Position numbers and translations under genes: made by a program
Shown here: positions 8,411 to 17,729 of the stretch, piece by piece
Layout of the letters: each line of letters opens with the position of its first letter
How positions within the stretch are numbered: the stretch's first letter is position 1
Assembly: GCA_965222765.1 (NCBI GenBank)
Contig: CBDCVG010000062.1
Span: forward strand, 75,310-139,309
Direction of reading: 5' to 3'
DNA: 64,000 bases
From: Caldora sp965222765
Lineage (GTDB): Bacteria > Cyanobacteriota > Cyanobacteriia > Cyanobacteriales > Coleofasciculaceae
The notes under the pieces: model-generated
Databases searched by the model: none
The model's input: the letters and a program-made list of their open reading frames with translations, nothing else
Told to the model about the DNA's origin: nothing

Positions 8411-10528
8411 TTAATCAATCTTTTCTACTCTTGTAACTTCTCTAGACAAATCCACAAGTTTACGCTTGAGGATTAGTAAGGTAATATCATCAAAAACCTT
8501 CTGCTCACCGATATGTTGCCGCACATCCTCAATCACTATTTGCCGAATTTCTTCAGCAGATTGTTGGCAATTTTGTTTAACTACTTCACATAAACGCTCT
8601 AATCCGTATTGCACTCCCTGAATATCTTCGGCTTCGGTAATGCCATCGGTGTATAACACCACCAAATCACCAGGGTTTAATTTCACTTTTTCTTGAGCAA
8701 TAAAATCAGCAATTTCCTCATCTAAGCCAATGGGAAAACCTAAATCGATGGTATCTATCAGCTCAATTGTGCCATCAACTCGCACGATAATCATCTCTTC
8801 GTGTTGACCGCTCAAACTGACGAAACCATCGCTATATTCTAGCAGCGCCAACGTCATGTTTTTATCAGAGTTCATGCGCTCAACGTTCTGGTAAATTGTC
8901 CGGTTGAGCACATCTAAGAATTTCACCGGATCTGTTTCATTCATGATCTGTAGAGTTCTGACTGCCGTTTGCGCCATAATCATCAGTACCCCACTTGCTA
9001 AACCGTGTCCGGTGACATCTCCAATACCAATTTTTACCCTTCCATTCTGTTGTAATACGTCGTAATAGTCGCCCCCTACTTCATCAGCAGGTTCCATAAA
9101 TCCCGCAATATCTAGTTCTTCAATTGACTCTAGTTCTGACTCCTTTGGTAAAATCATTTGTTGCAGTTGCTTAGTCACTTCTAGCTCTGCACTCATCCGC
9201 AGATTTTCTGCTTTGAGCTTCTCATTAAGACCAGTAATTTCTTCATTAGCTTGAGCAAGTTCGGCAGTGCGTGCTTTGACTTTTTGTTCTAATGTTTGGG
9301 CATAATCTTCTAATTTGCGATAAGAAAGCTTGAGGTTTGTCCAAAGAATATAGCCGATACTGGTAATAGCGGATCCTGTAAGGGCAAGAAGTGGGGTAAA
9401 AACCGGAATCCACCAACCTATTAAAAAAGCCCAGTAGGAAGTAATTACAATAATGATTCCTGTTAGGAAAATAGCTACTACACTCCAGCGACTACGGAGC
9501 CACATTGCACCTAAAATAGCACTACACCCAGACCAGAAGAAAATCCACAACCTATTCAGAGGCTTACTAGAAGCTCGAAACATGGGACGAGCTTCTAGAG
9601 CAGCACTCAAAATCTGGCTAGTTAAATTAGCATGAATTACTACTCCTGCTGTGAGCTGGGAAGCACTAAACAGCTTGCTAGTATAGGGGGTTCGGAACAA
9701 GTCATTGAGGCTGGGTGCTGTTGCTCCAATGAAGACGATGCGATCGCGCATTAACTCTGGAGGAATTCGGTCTTCTAGTACATCTGTCATCGAGATACTA
9801 GGAAAACTCTCTAGTTCCCCTCGATAGTTAAAGAGAATTTGATATCCTCCCGTCTCATCTTTAGTGTATTGTCCCTCTTTACCTGTCAAAGGTGTAAATA
9901 CTGCTTTTCCCAATCTATAGATCTTCTTTTGATCATCAATAACTTTTAGTTGAATCCCTTCTTTTTTCAGATACATCAACGCCAGTTTAGTACCGAGTCC
10001 CTCCATCAATACACCATCTTGGTTACCGACGATCACTAAACCTCGGCGGATTTTGCCATCCCGATCTAATACCATATCATTGGCAGCTACTTGCCCAAGT
10101 TCAGCTAGAGCCGGAGCTGGAGCAACTGGTTCCCCTGCAACTTTTTGCACCCCGATCGCTTCTGGGATCGAGTTAAAGACTTCTACTAATTCTTGATGTC
10201 CGGGTTCAACTGGCAGATCCCGATAAATGTCGATACCAATCCCTCTTGGCTGCTGAGCTTTGATATTACGGAGTAATTTAGCCATTATCTGATCGGACAT
10301 TGGCCATTTTTTGACATGCTTAATATCCGATTCTCCAATGGTGACAATAACGATCCGTTCGTCAACTGACTCTGCCGAACGTAAGTTAAAAAATTGATCA
10401 AAGATTACCCATTCGAGTAAGTGGAATATACCAGCACTGCTACCAGCAATGATTAATCCTGCTATGCTGGGAGCGATAATTAAAACCCCTAGCCACTTTT
10501 GAAATCGCTGTCTTAGATTTTGTGACAT
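8411..10528 (-). CDS. CHASE2 sensor with SpoIIE/PP2C phosphatase
   Basis: A 705-residue membrane signalling protein. There is one transmembrane helix near residue 20, then an extracytoplasmic CHASE2 domain (about 35-330, with VDERIVIVTIGESD and DRIVFIGATAPSLNDLFRTP). A cluster of membrane helices follows (about 340-400), then a coiled coil (KLEDYAQTLEQKVKARTAEL). The C-terminal SpoIIE-type phosphatase starts at about 475 and shows EVGGDYYDV, GDVTGHGLASG and VLYTDGITEAED, the metal-binding Asp/Gly motifs. It probably senses an external signal and dephosphorylates an anti-anti-sigma-type partner, none of which is nearby. It shares strand and neighbourhood with the DUF928 and CHAT genes. Confidence 0.9.
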   Translation of the reverse strand: MSQNLRQRFQKWLGVLIIAPSIAGLIIAGSSAGIFHLLEWVIFDQFFNLRSAESVDERIVIVTIGESDIKHVKKWPMSDQIMAKLLRNIKAQQPRGIGIDIYRDLPVEPGHQELVEVFNSIPEAIGVQKVAGEPVAPAPALAELGQVAANDMVLDRDGKIRRGLVIVGNQDGVLMEGLGTKLALMYLKKEGIQLKVIDDQKKIYRLGKAVFTPLTGKEGQYTKDETGGYQILFNYRGELESFPSISMTDVLEDRIPPELMRDRIVFIGATAPSLNDLFRTPYTSKLFSASQLTAGVVIHANLTSQILSAALEARPMFRASSKPLNRLWIFFWSGCSAILGAMWLRSRWSVVAIFLTGIIIVITSYWAFLIGWWIPVFTPLLALTGSAITSIGYILWTNLKLSYRKLEDYAQTLEQKVKARTAELAQANEEITGLNEKLKAENLRMSAELEVTKQLQQMILPKESELESIEELDIAGFMEPADEVGGDYYDVLQQNGRVKIGIGDVTGHGLASGVLMIMAQTAVRTLQIMNETDPVKFLDVLNRTIYQNVERMNSDKNMTLALLEYSDGFVSLSGQHEEMIIVRVDGTIELIDTIDLGFPIGLDEEIADFIAQEKVKLNPGDLVVLYTDGITEAEDIQGVQYGLERLCEVVKQNCQQSAEEIRQIVIEDVRQHIGEQKVFDDITLLILKRKLVDLSREVTRVEKID

Positions 10529-10535
10529 TAAAAGT

Positions 10536-10573
10536 TGTTGTTTGTTATTTGTTATTTGTTATTTGTTATTTGT
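10536..10573. repeat. Heptamer repeat TTGTTAT (STRR)
   Basis: About five tandem copies of TTGTTAT lie immediately upstream of the CHASE2 gene start. Confidence 0.85.
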
Positions 10574-10737
10574 CAATTGTTTGTCTTGCTATCACAATAT
10601 AACATTAAAAATATTAGCCCTGGATTAACAAAATTCAGGGCTGTTATGTTGGTCTATTGAGGATAAAATCATTAAAGATTAAAGAATTGAAGATTCAAAG
10701 ATATCTAATAAATCTCCAATTCTTCAATCCCCTGACT

Positions 10738-10872
10738 ACTGCTGCGACACCCCTAAAAATGTAGGTTGGGTGGAACGAAGTGAAACCCAACGGAATATCC
10801 TCCAGCGTTGGGTTACGCTACCGCTCCACCCAACCTACTTATTCTCTCATTTTAGCTGTGTCGCGCCACTAC
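10738..10872. mobile_element. MITE-like element, family 2, copy 1
   Basis: The ends CTGCGACACCCCTAAAA (left) and the inverse of TTTTAGCTGTGTCGCGCC (right) form a terminal inverted repeat. Inside is a second palindrome, GTAGGTTGGGTGGAACGAAG to CACCCAACCTAC, a widely dispersed cyanobacterial repeat. Related elements are at 24866-25004, 30989-31101 and 58859-59022. It encodes nothing and ends just beyond the stop of the DUF928 gene. Confidence 0.65.
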
Positions 10873-11819
10873 AACTGCTCAGCAATGGGTTGAGATGCGA
10901 TCGCATCTAATTCAACCTGTTCTAAGAGCTCTTTCCACTCACTGACTAAGGTAGTATCATCAGGCTGGGCAAGCTTAGCTGCAACTAAGATGTTCAAAGT
11001 ATCGTACCAAATGCCTTGTCTAGCATATTCGGTGGCAAGCTCGATGGAATTTAAGGCTGAATTTTGATTATCTTGGGTTAGAGATTCAACTCGTTTAACC
11101 CAACCAGTTACTCCGATATTATCTGGTCTGAGAATACCATCGGGTTCAATCGGAGCAAAGAACCACATATAGTCTATGCCAGCTTTCAGTTCTGGTGCTT
11201 CATCCGGCAGAGAAACACTGACAACTCCTCCACGACCAGAAATCTTCAGGATAGTCTGGTAGTGATGATTCCCTTGCTCATCTTGCAGGCTAAAGAATAC
11301 CTCTTTTGAGGAAGTTGGAGGTAGGTACACAAAGAATGTTGGACGAGCCTCTGCTGTACGTCCATGCTTCGTTGTCGGAAGCAAAGCAGTCATAGCTACT
11401 AGTTCATCGGTACGGGTTCCTCCCGAGATCGTATTAACTGGAACACCATCCTTTGGGGGATCAAATGATACGTCACCTCTAACACCTCCACCAACACTAT
11501 TAATTGGTGCGGCGTCTCCTAGGGGGGCGAAATTCACATCACCCCTAACACCTCCACCAACACTGCTTTGTGGACCTACATCTCCTGGAGCTAAGAATTG
11601 AACATTCCCTCTAATACCTCCCCCTACGCTGCTTTCCGGTGCAATATCCCCTGGAGCTTGAAATCGTATGCGGATGAGGGAATTACTCGGTAAAGTTTCC
11701 CCTTCTCCTGTCGGTTTAGGACTTGCCTGTACCGAATATAAGCTACTTCCCAGCACAAGGGTACTTGTGAGGGTAGCTGATAAGAGGGTAGGGAAAATGG
11801 AGCGGTTGGATTTTTTCAT
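10869..11819 (-). CDS. DUF928 domain protein, secreted
   Basis: About 316 residues from ATG at 11819 (MKKSNRSIF). A signal peptide (LLSATLTSTLVLGSSLYSVQA) is followed by a linker of four imperfect copies of about 23 residues with the core VGGGVRGDV and spacing APGDxxPxxS. The DUF928 domain occupies about 130-316 (PTFFVYLPPTSSKEVFFSLQ, YMWFFAPIEPDG, TGWVKRVE, ARQGIWYDTL). The family is largely cyanobacterial, of unknown function, and often lies beside CHAT-TPR and CHASE2 genes, as here. An exported or periplasmic location is inferred. Confidence 0.85.
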   Translation of the reverse strand: MKKSNRSIFPTLLSATLTSTLVLGSSLYSVQASPKPTGEGETLPSNSLIRIRFQAPGDIAPESSVGGGIRGNVQFLAPGDVGPQSSVGGGVRGDVNFAPLGDAAPINSVGGGVRGDVSFDPPKDGVPVNTISGGTRTDELVAMTALLPTTKHGRTAEARPTFFVYLPPTSSKEVFFSLQDEQGNHHYQTILKISGRGGVVSVSLPDEAPELKAGIDYMWFFAPIEPDGILRPDNIGVTGWVKRVESLTQDNQNSALNSIELATEYARQGIWYDTLNILVAAKLAQPDDTTLVSEWKELLEQVELDAIASQPIAEQL

Positions 11820-11908
11820 GATTGAGAACTCCATTATGGTAAGAGTTGTAGATACCTTCTAAGTAGTTACACCTAATTTAAATTGCTTTTTGATACCTTA
11901 CCAATATA

Positions 11909-14524
11909 TTAGAGCCAATTCCCCACTAATACAAAAGATGCCCAAAAATAGGGATGATTATATTTGACATCCCTCAATAGAGTGAGTTGAGCTTGGCGCA
12001 GAGCTTCTGCTTTAGTCATTGGAGGATTTGTCTGAGTGAGCTGGCGGTAAAACTCACTCATTAGCTCAGCAGTGGATTCGTCATGAACTGACCAGAGGCT
12101 TGCCATTGTACTACGAGCCCCTGATCTTAGTGCAAATCCTGCCAATCCCAAAGTTGCCCTCTTATCTCCTGCAGCTGTTTGGCAGGCACTGAGGACTAGC
12201 AATTCGATAGGTTTGAGAATTCCTAGCCTTCTCTTCTCAAATAATACATCGAAGTCTTTAACACCGATCCGCTCATCCCAAGTTAGGAGAAAGGTTTCTT
12301 CTGGGTTAGAACTAAATTGACCATGAGTAGCTAGGTGAACTACAGGGAAAGGTATGCTATTAATCTGCTCTTCAAAGGCCGTGCGGGTAAAGTCCTGATT
12401 GAGTAGTATCTGGGAATTCACCTCAGAGGCAATTTCTTTGACTTCTTCTTCAACTGCAGGCAGTTCAGCAAAGCCTTGGCGAGCCTTAGTTAAACCAGCG
12501 GTTAAGACATTGAGTTCTTCCCGTTCTAATCCTTGGGGAAATAGCTGTAATCCAGGACTTATAGCAATACTATATTTTTCGATAAGATACTGCTCACCAT
12601 CGTAAAGAGCCGCGATTGGTAAATTGCGCAGGAAGCCATCTGGCACAAATACTATAGTTTGGATACCACTGTTGGCTAAATCTGCTTCAGCAGGGCGAAT
12701 CAACCAGTCATAAACTTGCTCAGCAAGGCGCAAACGTTGCTCACTCGAATAACCAGGGTAGAGGGAGGAGTAGAGTTGTTGGAGAACATTTTCAACTTTC
12801 TGCTCTGGTAGTTGGGTGCCGTAGTGGCGTAGGGGTTGATTGGGTAGGGAGAGAATAACTTCTAGGCGTGAAGTGGAACTATCTCCAAGGGAGTCTTGCA
12901 AAATAATCGGATAGATTACTGCTGCTTGAGTATCAATTTCATCAAGAACTACTGGCTTAGTGTCTAAGCAAGCGTCTCTAAAGAAGTTGTCTAGTTCAGC
13001 TAATTGCAAGGCTTCAATCACTTCACGAGCTTGTTTAAGATTAGCTTGACTGGCGTCTTTTGCTTGTCCTTTAGTAAGAGTGGGTTGTAATAGCAGACTT
13101 ACGAGTTCCCGATAAACAGGTTCTACACTTTCGGTAAAGTTAAACTGCACATCAGGATTAACCGCGACTAAATCACTCCGCAGAGATTGCAGATGCTCAA
13201 AGGCTCCCTGATAAGCTGCAATTGCTCCAGTAATATCTCCCTGTTGTTTCAGGATACGACCCAACTGCCAAGCCGCGCGAGCTGTAATATCAGTAGCATC
13301 AATCCCCTGGGCAATCTGTAAGGCTTGCTCCGTCAAAGTTTGGGCATCTTGCCACTGCTGAGTTTGTTCGTAAAGTTTTCCGAGTTGAGTTAGAGCGTAG
13401 GCTTCGGCACGGGAGTCTTCTATTTCTCTAGCTTGTTGGACTGCGATTGCTAATAATTTAGCAACGTTGTTTGTTGTTTGTTGTTTGTTGTTTGCTAATA
13501 ACAACTGCATCAAACTCTCGGCTAGATTCACTCTGGCATAGATAGAGGAGCGACTGGGGGAGAGTTGGGAGAGGTTGGACTGGATTTGTGGGATTAAGGA
13601 TAGTGCAGTTTGCCACTGTTGGGTTTGTGCCAACAGACTCAGTTGGTTGAGTTGGGCTTGTAGGATGGCAATGGGGGTTTGTGCCAAATTTGCTGCTTCT
13701 TGATAGTATTCCCAGGCTACGTCATATTGCTGTAAGTCTCGGGCAATATTACCGATGCCTAAGAGGGTAGCACTACTGTCTGCATTGGCATTAAGTTGCT
13801 GGCTAATTGCCCAACTTTGCTCTAAGATTGCTTTGGATTGCACTAAGTCACCAGTGGTTTGTAGGGCAATGCCCAAACTCCGCAATCCATCAGCTTTAAG
13901 CACAGAGTCTGGTTGAGCTTGTAATTCTTCTACGAGTTTGTTTAATAGTTCATTGGCTCGTCGATACTGCCCCAAAGTTTGCAGTGCTTGAGCTTGGTTA
14001 ATTCGGCTTCCTCGCTTCCCAGTTTCATTACCAGCGCGAGTGTAGGTAGCTTCTGCTTGCTTCCAAGTTGCTAGGGCGGTTTCTGTTTGTCCTCTTGCTA
14101 GTTGGAGATTACCCTGAGTATTCAAGGCTTGAGCTAAAATCGCAACACCCCTTGGTTCGAGTTGCTCAAAACTTTGCAGCAATCTTAAACTTGTTGCGAT
14201 CGCTTCTTGAGCCTGTTCCCCTTGTCCCAAATCCTGATAGGCTAAAGATAGGTAATTGAGAGCTTGGGCTCGGTTAAGAATAGTTCCCTGAGCTTCATAA
14301 ATTTGAGCTGCCTGTTGCCAGAGATTTGCTGCCGCTAAAAACTGTCCTGCTTCGTAGAACTCTTTTCCTTGTTGTAAGAGTTGTGCAGGGGTTGAAGACT
14401 GCTGGGCTAATTCATCTTGGTTGGGGGAATTTGCTAAGGAATTGATTATTAGCGAAAATGTTCTTCCCTGAAAGTGCCTCGACTGCCCTCTGCACTCACT
14501 GCCTTGTTTCTTCAGATGGCTATA
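11909..14524 (-). CDS. CHAT-domain TPR protein, start codon missing
   Basis: The open frame encodes up to about 870 residues. The N-terminal two thirds are tetratricopeptide repeats (GEQAQEAIATSL, ALNTQGNLQLARGQTETALATW, AWQLGRILKQQGDITGAIAAY). The C-terminal CHAT caspase-like peptidase domain has the catalytic His in VHLATHGQF (about 12330) and Cys in LLVLSACQTAAGD (about 12180). The homologous frame continues about 98 codons beyond the first possible start, a TTG at 14230, up to a TAG at 14525-14527, with no ATG, GTG or TTG in that stretch. The usual start and signal peptide therefore seem lost or altered. A TTTGTTG heptamer run at 13470-13498 sits in frame inside the TPR region. Confidence 0.85.
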   Translation of the reverse strand, partial: YSHLKKQGSECRGQSRHFQGRTFSLIINSLANSPNQDELAQQSSTPAQLLQQGKEFYEAGQFLAAANLWQQAAQIYEAQGTILNRAQALNYLSLAYQDLGQGEQAQEAIATSLRLLQSFEQLEPRGVAILAQALNTQGNLQLARGQTETALATWKQAEATYTRAGNETGKRGSRINQAQALQTLGQYRRANELLNKLVEELQAQPDSVLKADGLRSLGIALQTTGDLVQSKAILEQSWAISQQLNANADSSATLLGIGNIARDLQQYDVAWEYYQEAANLAQTPIAILQAQLNQLSLLAQTQQWQTALSLIPQIQSNLSQLSPSRSSIYARVNLAESLMQLLLANNKQQTTNNVAKLLAIAVQQAREIEDSRAEAYALTQLGKLYEQTQQWQDAQTLTEQALQIAQGIDATDITARAAWQLGRILKQQGDITGAIAAYQGAFEHLQSLRSDLVAVNPDVQFNFTESVEPVYRELVSLLLQPTLTKGQAKDASQANLKQAREVIEALQLAELDNFFRDACLDTKPVVLDEIDTQAAVIYPIILQDSLGDSSTSRLEVILSLPNQPLRHYGTQLPEQKVENVLQQLYSSLYPGYSSEQRLRLAEQVYDWLIRPAEADLANSGIQTIVFVPDGFLRNLPIAALYDGEQYLIEKYSIAISPGLQLFPQGLEREELNVLTAGLTKARQGFAELPAVEEEVKEIASEVNSQILLNQDFTRTAFEEQINSIPFPVVHLATHGQFSSNPEETFLLTWDERIGVKDFDVLFEKRRLGILKPIELLVLSACQTAAGDKRATLGLAGFALRSGARSTMASLWSVHDESTAELMSEFYRQLTQTNPPMTKAEALRQAQLTLLRDVKYNHPYFWASFVLVGNWL

Positions 14525-14731
14525 CTAATTGGGGATTGGGCAACTGCCGGAACAACGATTGTTCCCTAATAACTTGACTTAATCAGGAACAAACTGGGCA
14601 AGAAACCATAAGTTTTTTTTGCCTTTTGGACAATCGATGCTCGCCATGACATGACACCTATTTGTAAAGTTTCCCCTTGCCTACCCTCACAAGATTTACG
14701 AATGAGTGTTCCTGATGGTAGAGGCAATCAC

Positions 14732-14850
14732 ACTAGTACCGCTGCGCGGAATTAAGCAATTAAGAATTAAGAACATTAAGAATCCTTACTCTATAAGCAG
14801 ATTCTATCGATCTCTTTCCTGGTGGGTTATTTCCGCCCTGCTGCACTAGT
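14732..14850 (+). mobile_element. MITE-like element, family 1, copy A
   Basis: Bounded by ACTAGTACCGCTGCGCGGAA and TTTCCGCCCTGCTGCACTAGT (inverted, imperfect). The interior carries AATTAAG heptamers and the conserved blocks CCTTACTCTATAAGCA, ATTCTATCGAT and GGTGGGTTATTTCCG. It shares all these blocks with the copies at 24547, 30851, 57041 and 59441. Confidence 0.8.
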
Positions 14851-15090
14851 TAAAGGTTTTACAGACACGACCCTGCGAATACGCTAATAATACCAAATCA
14901 TTGTAGAGACGTATGGGACGTCTCTACAGGGTTTTCCCTTTCTTCCCTTAGAGCCTCCGAGTTCCCCTCCTCGGAGGGGTTAGGGGTGGGTTGGTGCCTT
15001 CTGCCTTCTTGTGCTACTGTTAGCTGCAACTCTTTGAACATCGGGGATCCAAGATTTCATCAAGACCACGAAAACTCGGTTGTATCGCTA

Positions 15091-15113
15091 AGAATACCTT
15101 GTTTAGGTATTCT
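15091..15113. other. Perfect 9-bp hairpin, possible IS end or RNA structure
   Basis: AGAATACCT and AGGTATTCT pair perfectly around a five-base loop. The G+C-rich GGTTAGCCGCCCAAGCG beside it stands out from the AT-rich surroundings. Hairpins of this size occur at the ends of IS200/IS605-type elements and in their associated RNAs, but no transposase or tnpB remnant is visible, so this identity is only a possibility. Confidence 0.4.
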
Positions 15114-15417
15114 GAAAGGGTTAGCCGCCCAAGCGTAGTTACCATGGCTTTCTTCTCTATCGCTATGGCACTCGCAATACAATCCCCATCTTAAAAGCTT
15201 TTTGTTAGTTGTGCCACGAATCACGATCTTTGTCGGACAATTTCACAGTGGTTTACGATGCGTAGCACAACAATGCTCTGAGAAATATTGAAAAATTGTA
15301 AGTATCAGGAAATTATATCCTGTTCACAAAAAATGTACAATTTTCACCAAATCTCAGAAATGAACAAGGAAATTATACAAGACACAGCCCTGATCGAACT
15401 AAATTGTTACAGCAATT

Positions 15418-16614
15418 CTATTTACCTCTCATTAACCCTTGCCACACCAGAAACAAACCAAAAGTAATTAGAGGAATAACCGCTCTAGGTTCGGGTATAG
15501 GTTGGCTTTCTGATTGTTCACTATTTTGTTGTTGAATAGTCGCAAGTGGTGGCATGTAAAAATTGCTGTTAGGTTGGTTTGAACTGCTTGGTTCGGGACT
15601 ATTCGAGGACATTAATTTATTAAAGCCATTAGAGCTACTTGAGGAAGCGAATTTTGGCACTTGGGAGCTATCCAATGGATTTGATGTGTTGTCTTCGTTG
15701 GCGTTATTGAGGTAATCAACATTGTCCAGTTGAAAGTTATTTAAGGAGCTTTGATTGTTGTTGGCTTCGTTGGCGTTATTGAGGGAATCGGGATTGTCCA
15801 GTTGGAAGTGATTTAAGGAGCTTTGATTGTTAGTGTCTTCATTGGCGTTATTGAGGGAATCGGGATTGTCCAGTTGGAAGTGATTTAAGGAGCTTTGATT
15901 GTTGTTGTCTTCATTGGCGTTATTGAGGGAATCGGGATTGTCTAGTCGGAAGTGATTTAAGGAGCTTTGATTGTTGTTGGGTTCGTTGGCGTTATTGAGG
16001 TAATCGGGATTGTCTAGTCGGAAGTGATTTAAGGAGCTTTGAATTGTTGTTGGGTTCGTTGGCGTTATTGAGGGAATCAAAATTGTCTAGTTGGAAGTCA
16101 TTGGAGAAGTTGGGATTGTTGTTTGATTGATTGAAGTTATTGAGAGAATTAGAATTTTTCGGTTGGAAGTCATTGGAAAAGTTTGGCTTGTTGTTGGATT
16201 GATTGAAGTTATTGAGGAAATTAGAATTTTTCGGTTGGAAATCATTCGAGAAATTGGGATTGTTGTTTGATTCGTTTGAACTACTTGACGGATTGAGTGG
16301 TTCGGTTGGGAGTTATTGGAAAAATTGGGATTGTTGTTATCCTCAAACTTGCTGCCAGGGCCAGTATTCAAGATACCGTCGATCACAGTAATAGAACGAT
16401 CATTATTGTTAAACGAATCCTTAATGTTAAACGAATCCTCAATATGAACATCGGGAGGACTTGAAGAATCTGGAGGTGAACCAAATAACTTATCTAAATT
16501 AAAAGCATCATAAACAATAGCAGCGATAACGCTCAAGAAGATGGCAACTATTGAGGATATTACCGCCTTTGAGGATATTACTGCCTTATATCTTTGCTTT
16601 TTGCGTTTAGTCAT
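15418..16614 (-). pseudogene. Asn-rich 23-residue-repeat membrane protein, frame broken twice
   Basis: Three consecutive reading frames make one long repeat protein of about 395 residues. It begins MTKRKKQRYKAV with a transmembrane helix (SSIVAIFLSVIAAIVYDAF) and passes into an Asn/Ser-rich tract. It then has about five copies of a 23-residue unit around SSLNHFQLDNPDSLNNAN, preceded by related degenerate units (NPNFSNDFQPKNSN) readable only in another frame. It ends IPEPRAVIPLITFGLFLVW plus a basic tail, a PEP-CTERM-like sorting end. One shift is an extra A near 16041, visible by comparing TTTGAATTG with TTTGATTG in the other repeat copies; the other lies near 16300-16320. Translation now stops at 16087. 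Function unknown; a surface protein is likely. Confidence 0.75.
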
Positions 16615-16801
16615 TGTTAGTCGTTCTGATTGGTAAATCCCTGGAAAATCTAATCTGTATTTATTTTATCCACATACAATAGAACTCGTCATCTCTAATA
16701 TCCTCCCCTGGAAAAATTAATTATTTCTTTAGTTTTGTGCAAGGAACTGATATTGTGCAGATCATATTATGCAGAAAAGTGCATAAAGGACCTTATAGAA
16801 A

Positions 16802-17158
16802 ATGACCAGAAAAATTAACCCCAAATCGCTCAAAAATCTGACTCATGATGGAAGACCAACAATCCATAATGAAAGAAAAACAACTCACAATATATCCGTC
16901 ACCCCAACAGGTTGGAGTGGACTCAACAAAATAGCTAAGTCTCTGGGATACTCTAGTGTTTCTGAATTTATTGAACGAGTAGGACGAGGTGAGGTTAATT
17001 TGGAACCAAAAGTGGGTACAAATTTAACCAACTTACAGAATGGGACAAGTCTAAATGACTTATTAAACCGTATCTCAGTTTCCGAAACTAGAATTAAAGA
17101 AATTGTTGAACAAAAGTTTAACGAGCTTAGTCAGCAAGTAAACGAGCTAGAAAATTAA
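16802..17158 (+). CDS. Small conserved protein, RHH-like
   Basis: A 118-residue protein, divergent from the Asn-rich protein gene. The block TPTGWSGLNKIAKSLGYSSVSEFIERVGRGEV (residues 38-69, split here: TPTGWSGLNKIA, SVSEFIERVGRG) recurs in small cyanobacterial proteins. Its fold looks like a strand and two helices, as in ribbon-helix-helix regulators. The C-terminal 35 residues form a probable coiled coil (ETRIKEIVEQKFNELSQQVN). A DNA-binding role is inferred. The leader is AT-rich, with TATAGAAA directly before the ATG and no good ribosome site. Confidence 0.55.
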   Translation: MTRKINPKSLKNLTHDGRPTIHNERKTTHNISVTPTGWSGLNKIAKSLGYSSVSEFIERVGRGEVNLEPKVGTNLTNLQNGTSLNDLLNRISVSETRIKEIVEQKFNELSQQVNELEN

Positions 17159-17729
17159 GCCAATAAATTCAAAATAGTGGGAGAAAATGCTCCCTGGCAT
17201 TTTGCAGCAGGCGAGACGCCTGCACCACCATAGATTTACACCAATGGAATAGTTCCACACACCCTAGTGCAGCGCGGCGGAAATAACCCAAAGTGTGAAA
17301 AAAGGTTAAAAAGCTTACCGTATAAGCTTTCTTCCCTCCTGCCTTCTGCCTCCTGCCTTCTGCCTTCTTGCAGAAGCTTAGAGTTGATATCGTGCATGTA
17401 GTATCTCTCCGATTTTGATTAGAGCAGACTTAATCACTTGGCACTTTATTACATTCAAGACTTGAGCTGCCCATTTCGGAAATTTGATCAAAAAAATTTC
17501 TCTCCAACTGGCACAATCGGTATTTTGGTAATTTTTAATGCTCAACCAGTAATTTTCAACACATAAACCACGGAATTTAGGTACCTATTTCATTGCTTAC
17601 TCTCTTTTCCCTATTACCTTTTGTTTATTCCCTGTTTTGTAAAATACCTAGTGTGACACTGTAAGACATCTAATGTAGAAATAAATTAAACATGCTAGAT
17701 TAGCCTCAAAGAAAATTAACCTAACTAAA
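17159..17729. other. 570-bp spacer with degenerate repeats
   Basis: No gene seen. It carries a palindromic CAGGCGAGACGCCTG, a degenerate reversed family 1 MITE end at 17263-17335 (CTAGTGCAGCGCGGCGGAAA followed by TAACCCA), and CTGCCTTCTGCCTCCTGCC-type repeat text at 17335-17370. Confidence 0.6.

Larger units (their letters stand above)
14525..15417. other. Gene-poor 0.9-kb spacer with repeats and a hairpin
   Basis: No convincing gene is visible. The stretch holds a family 1 MITE-like element (14732-14850), poly-purine/pyrimidine repeat text near 14950-15010, a strong hairpin at 15091-15113 and a palindromic CAGGAAATTATATCCTG at 15307-15323. A 41-codon minus-strand frame at 15020-15145 has a purine-rich leader but no recognisable similarity. 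Confidence 0.6.

Noticed and set aside
15700..16080. Regular repeats considered as a CRISPR array
   Set aside because: Units of 69 bp abut directly without unique spacers and encode a 23-residue protein repeat.
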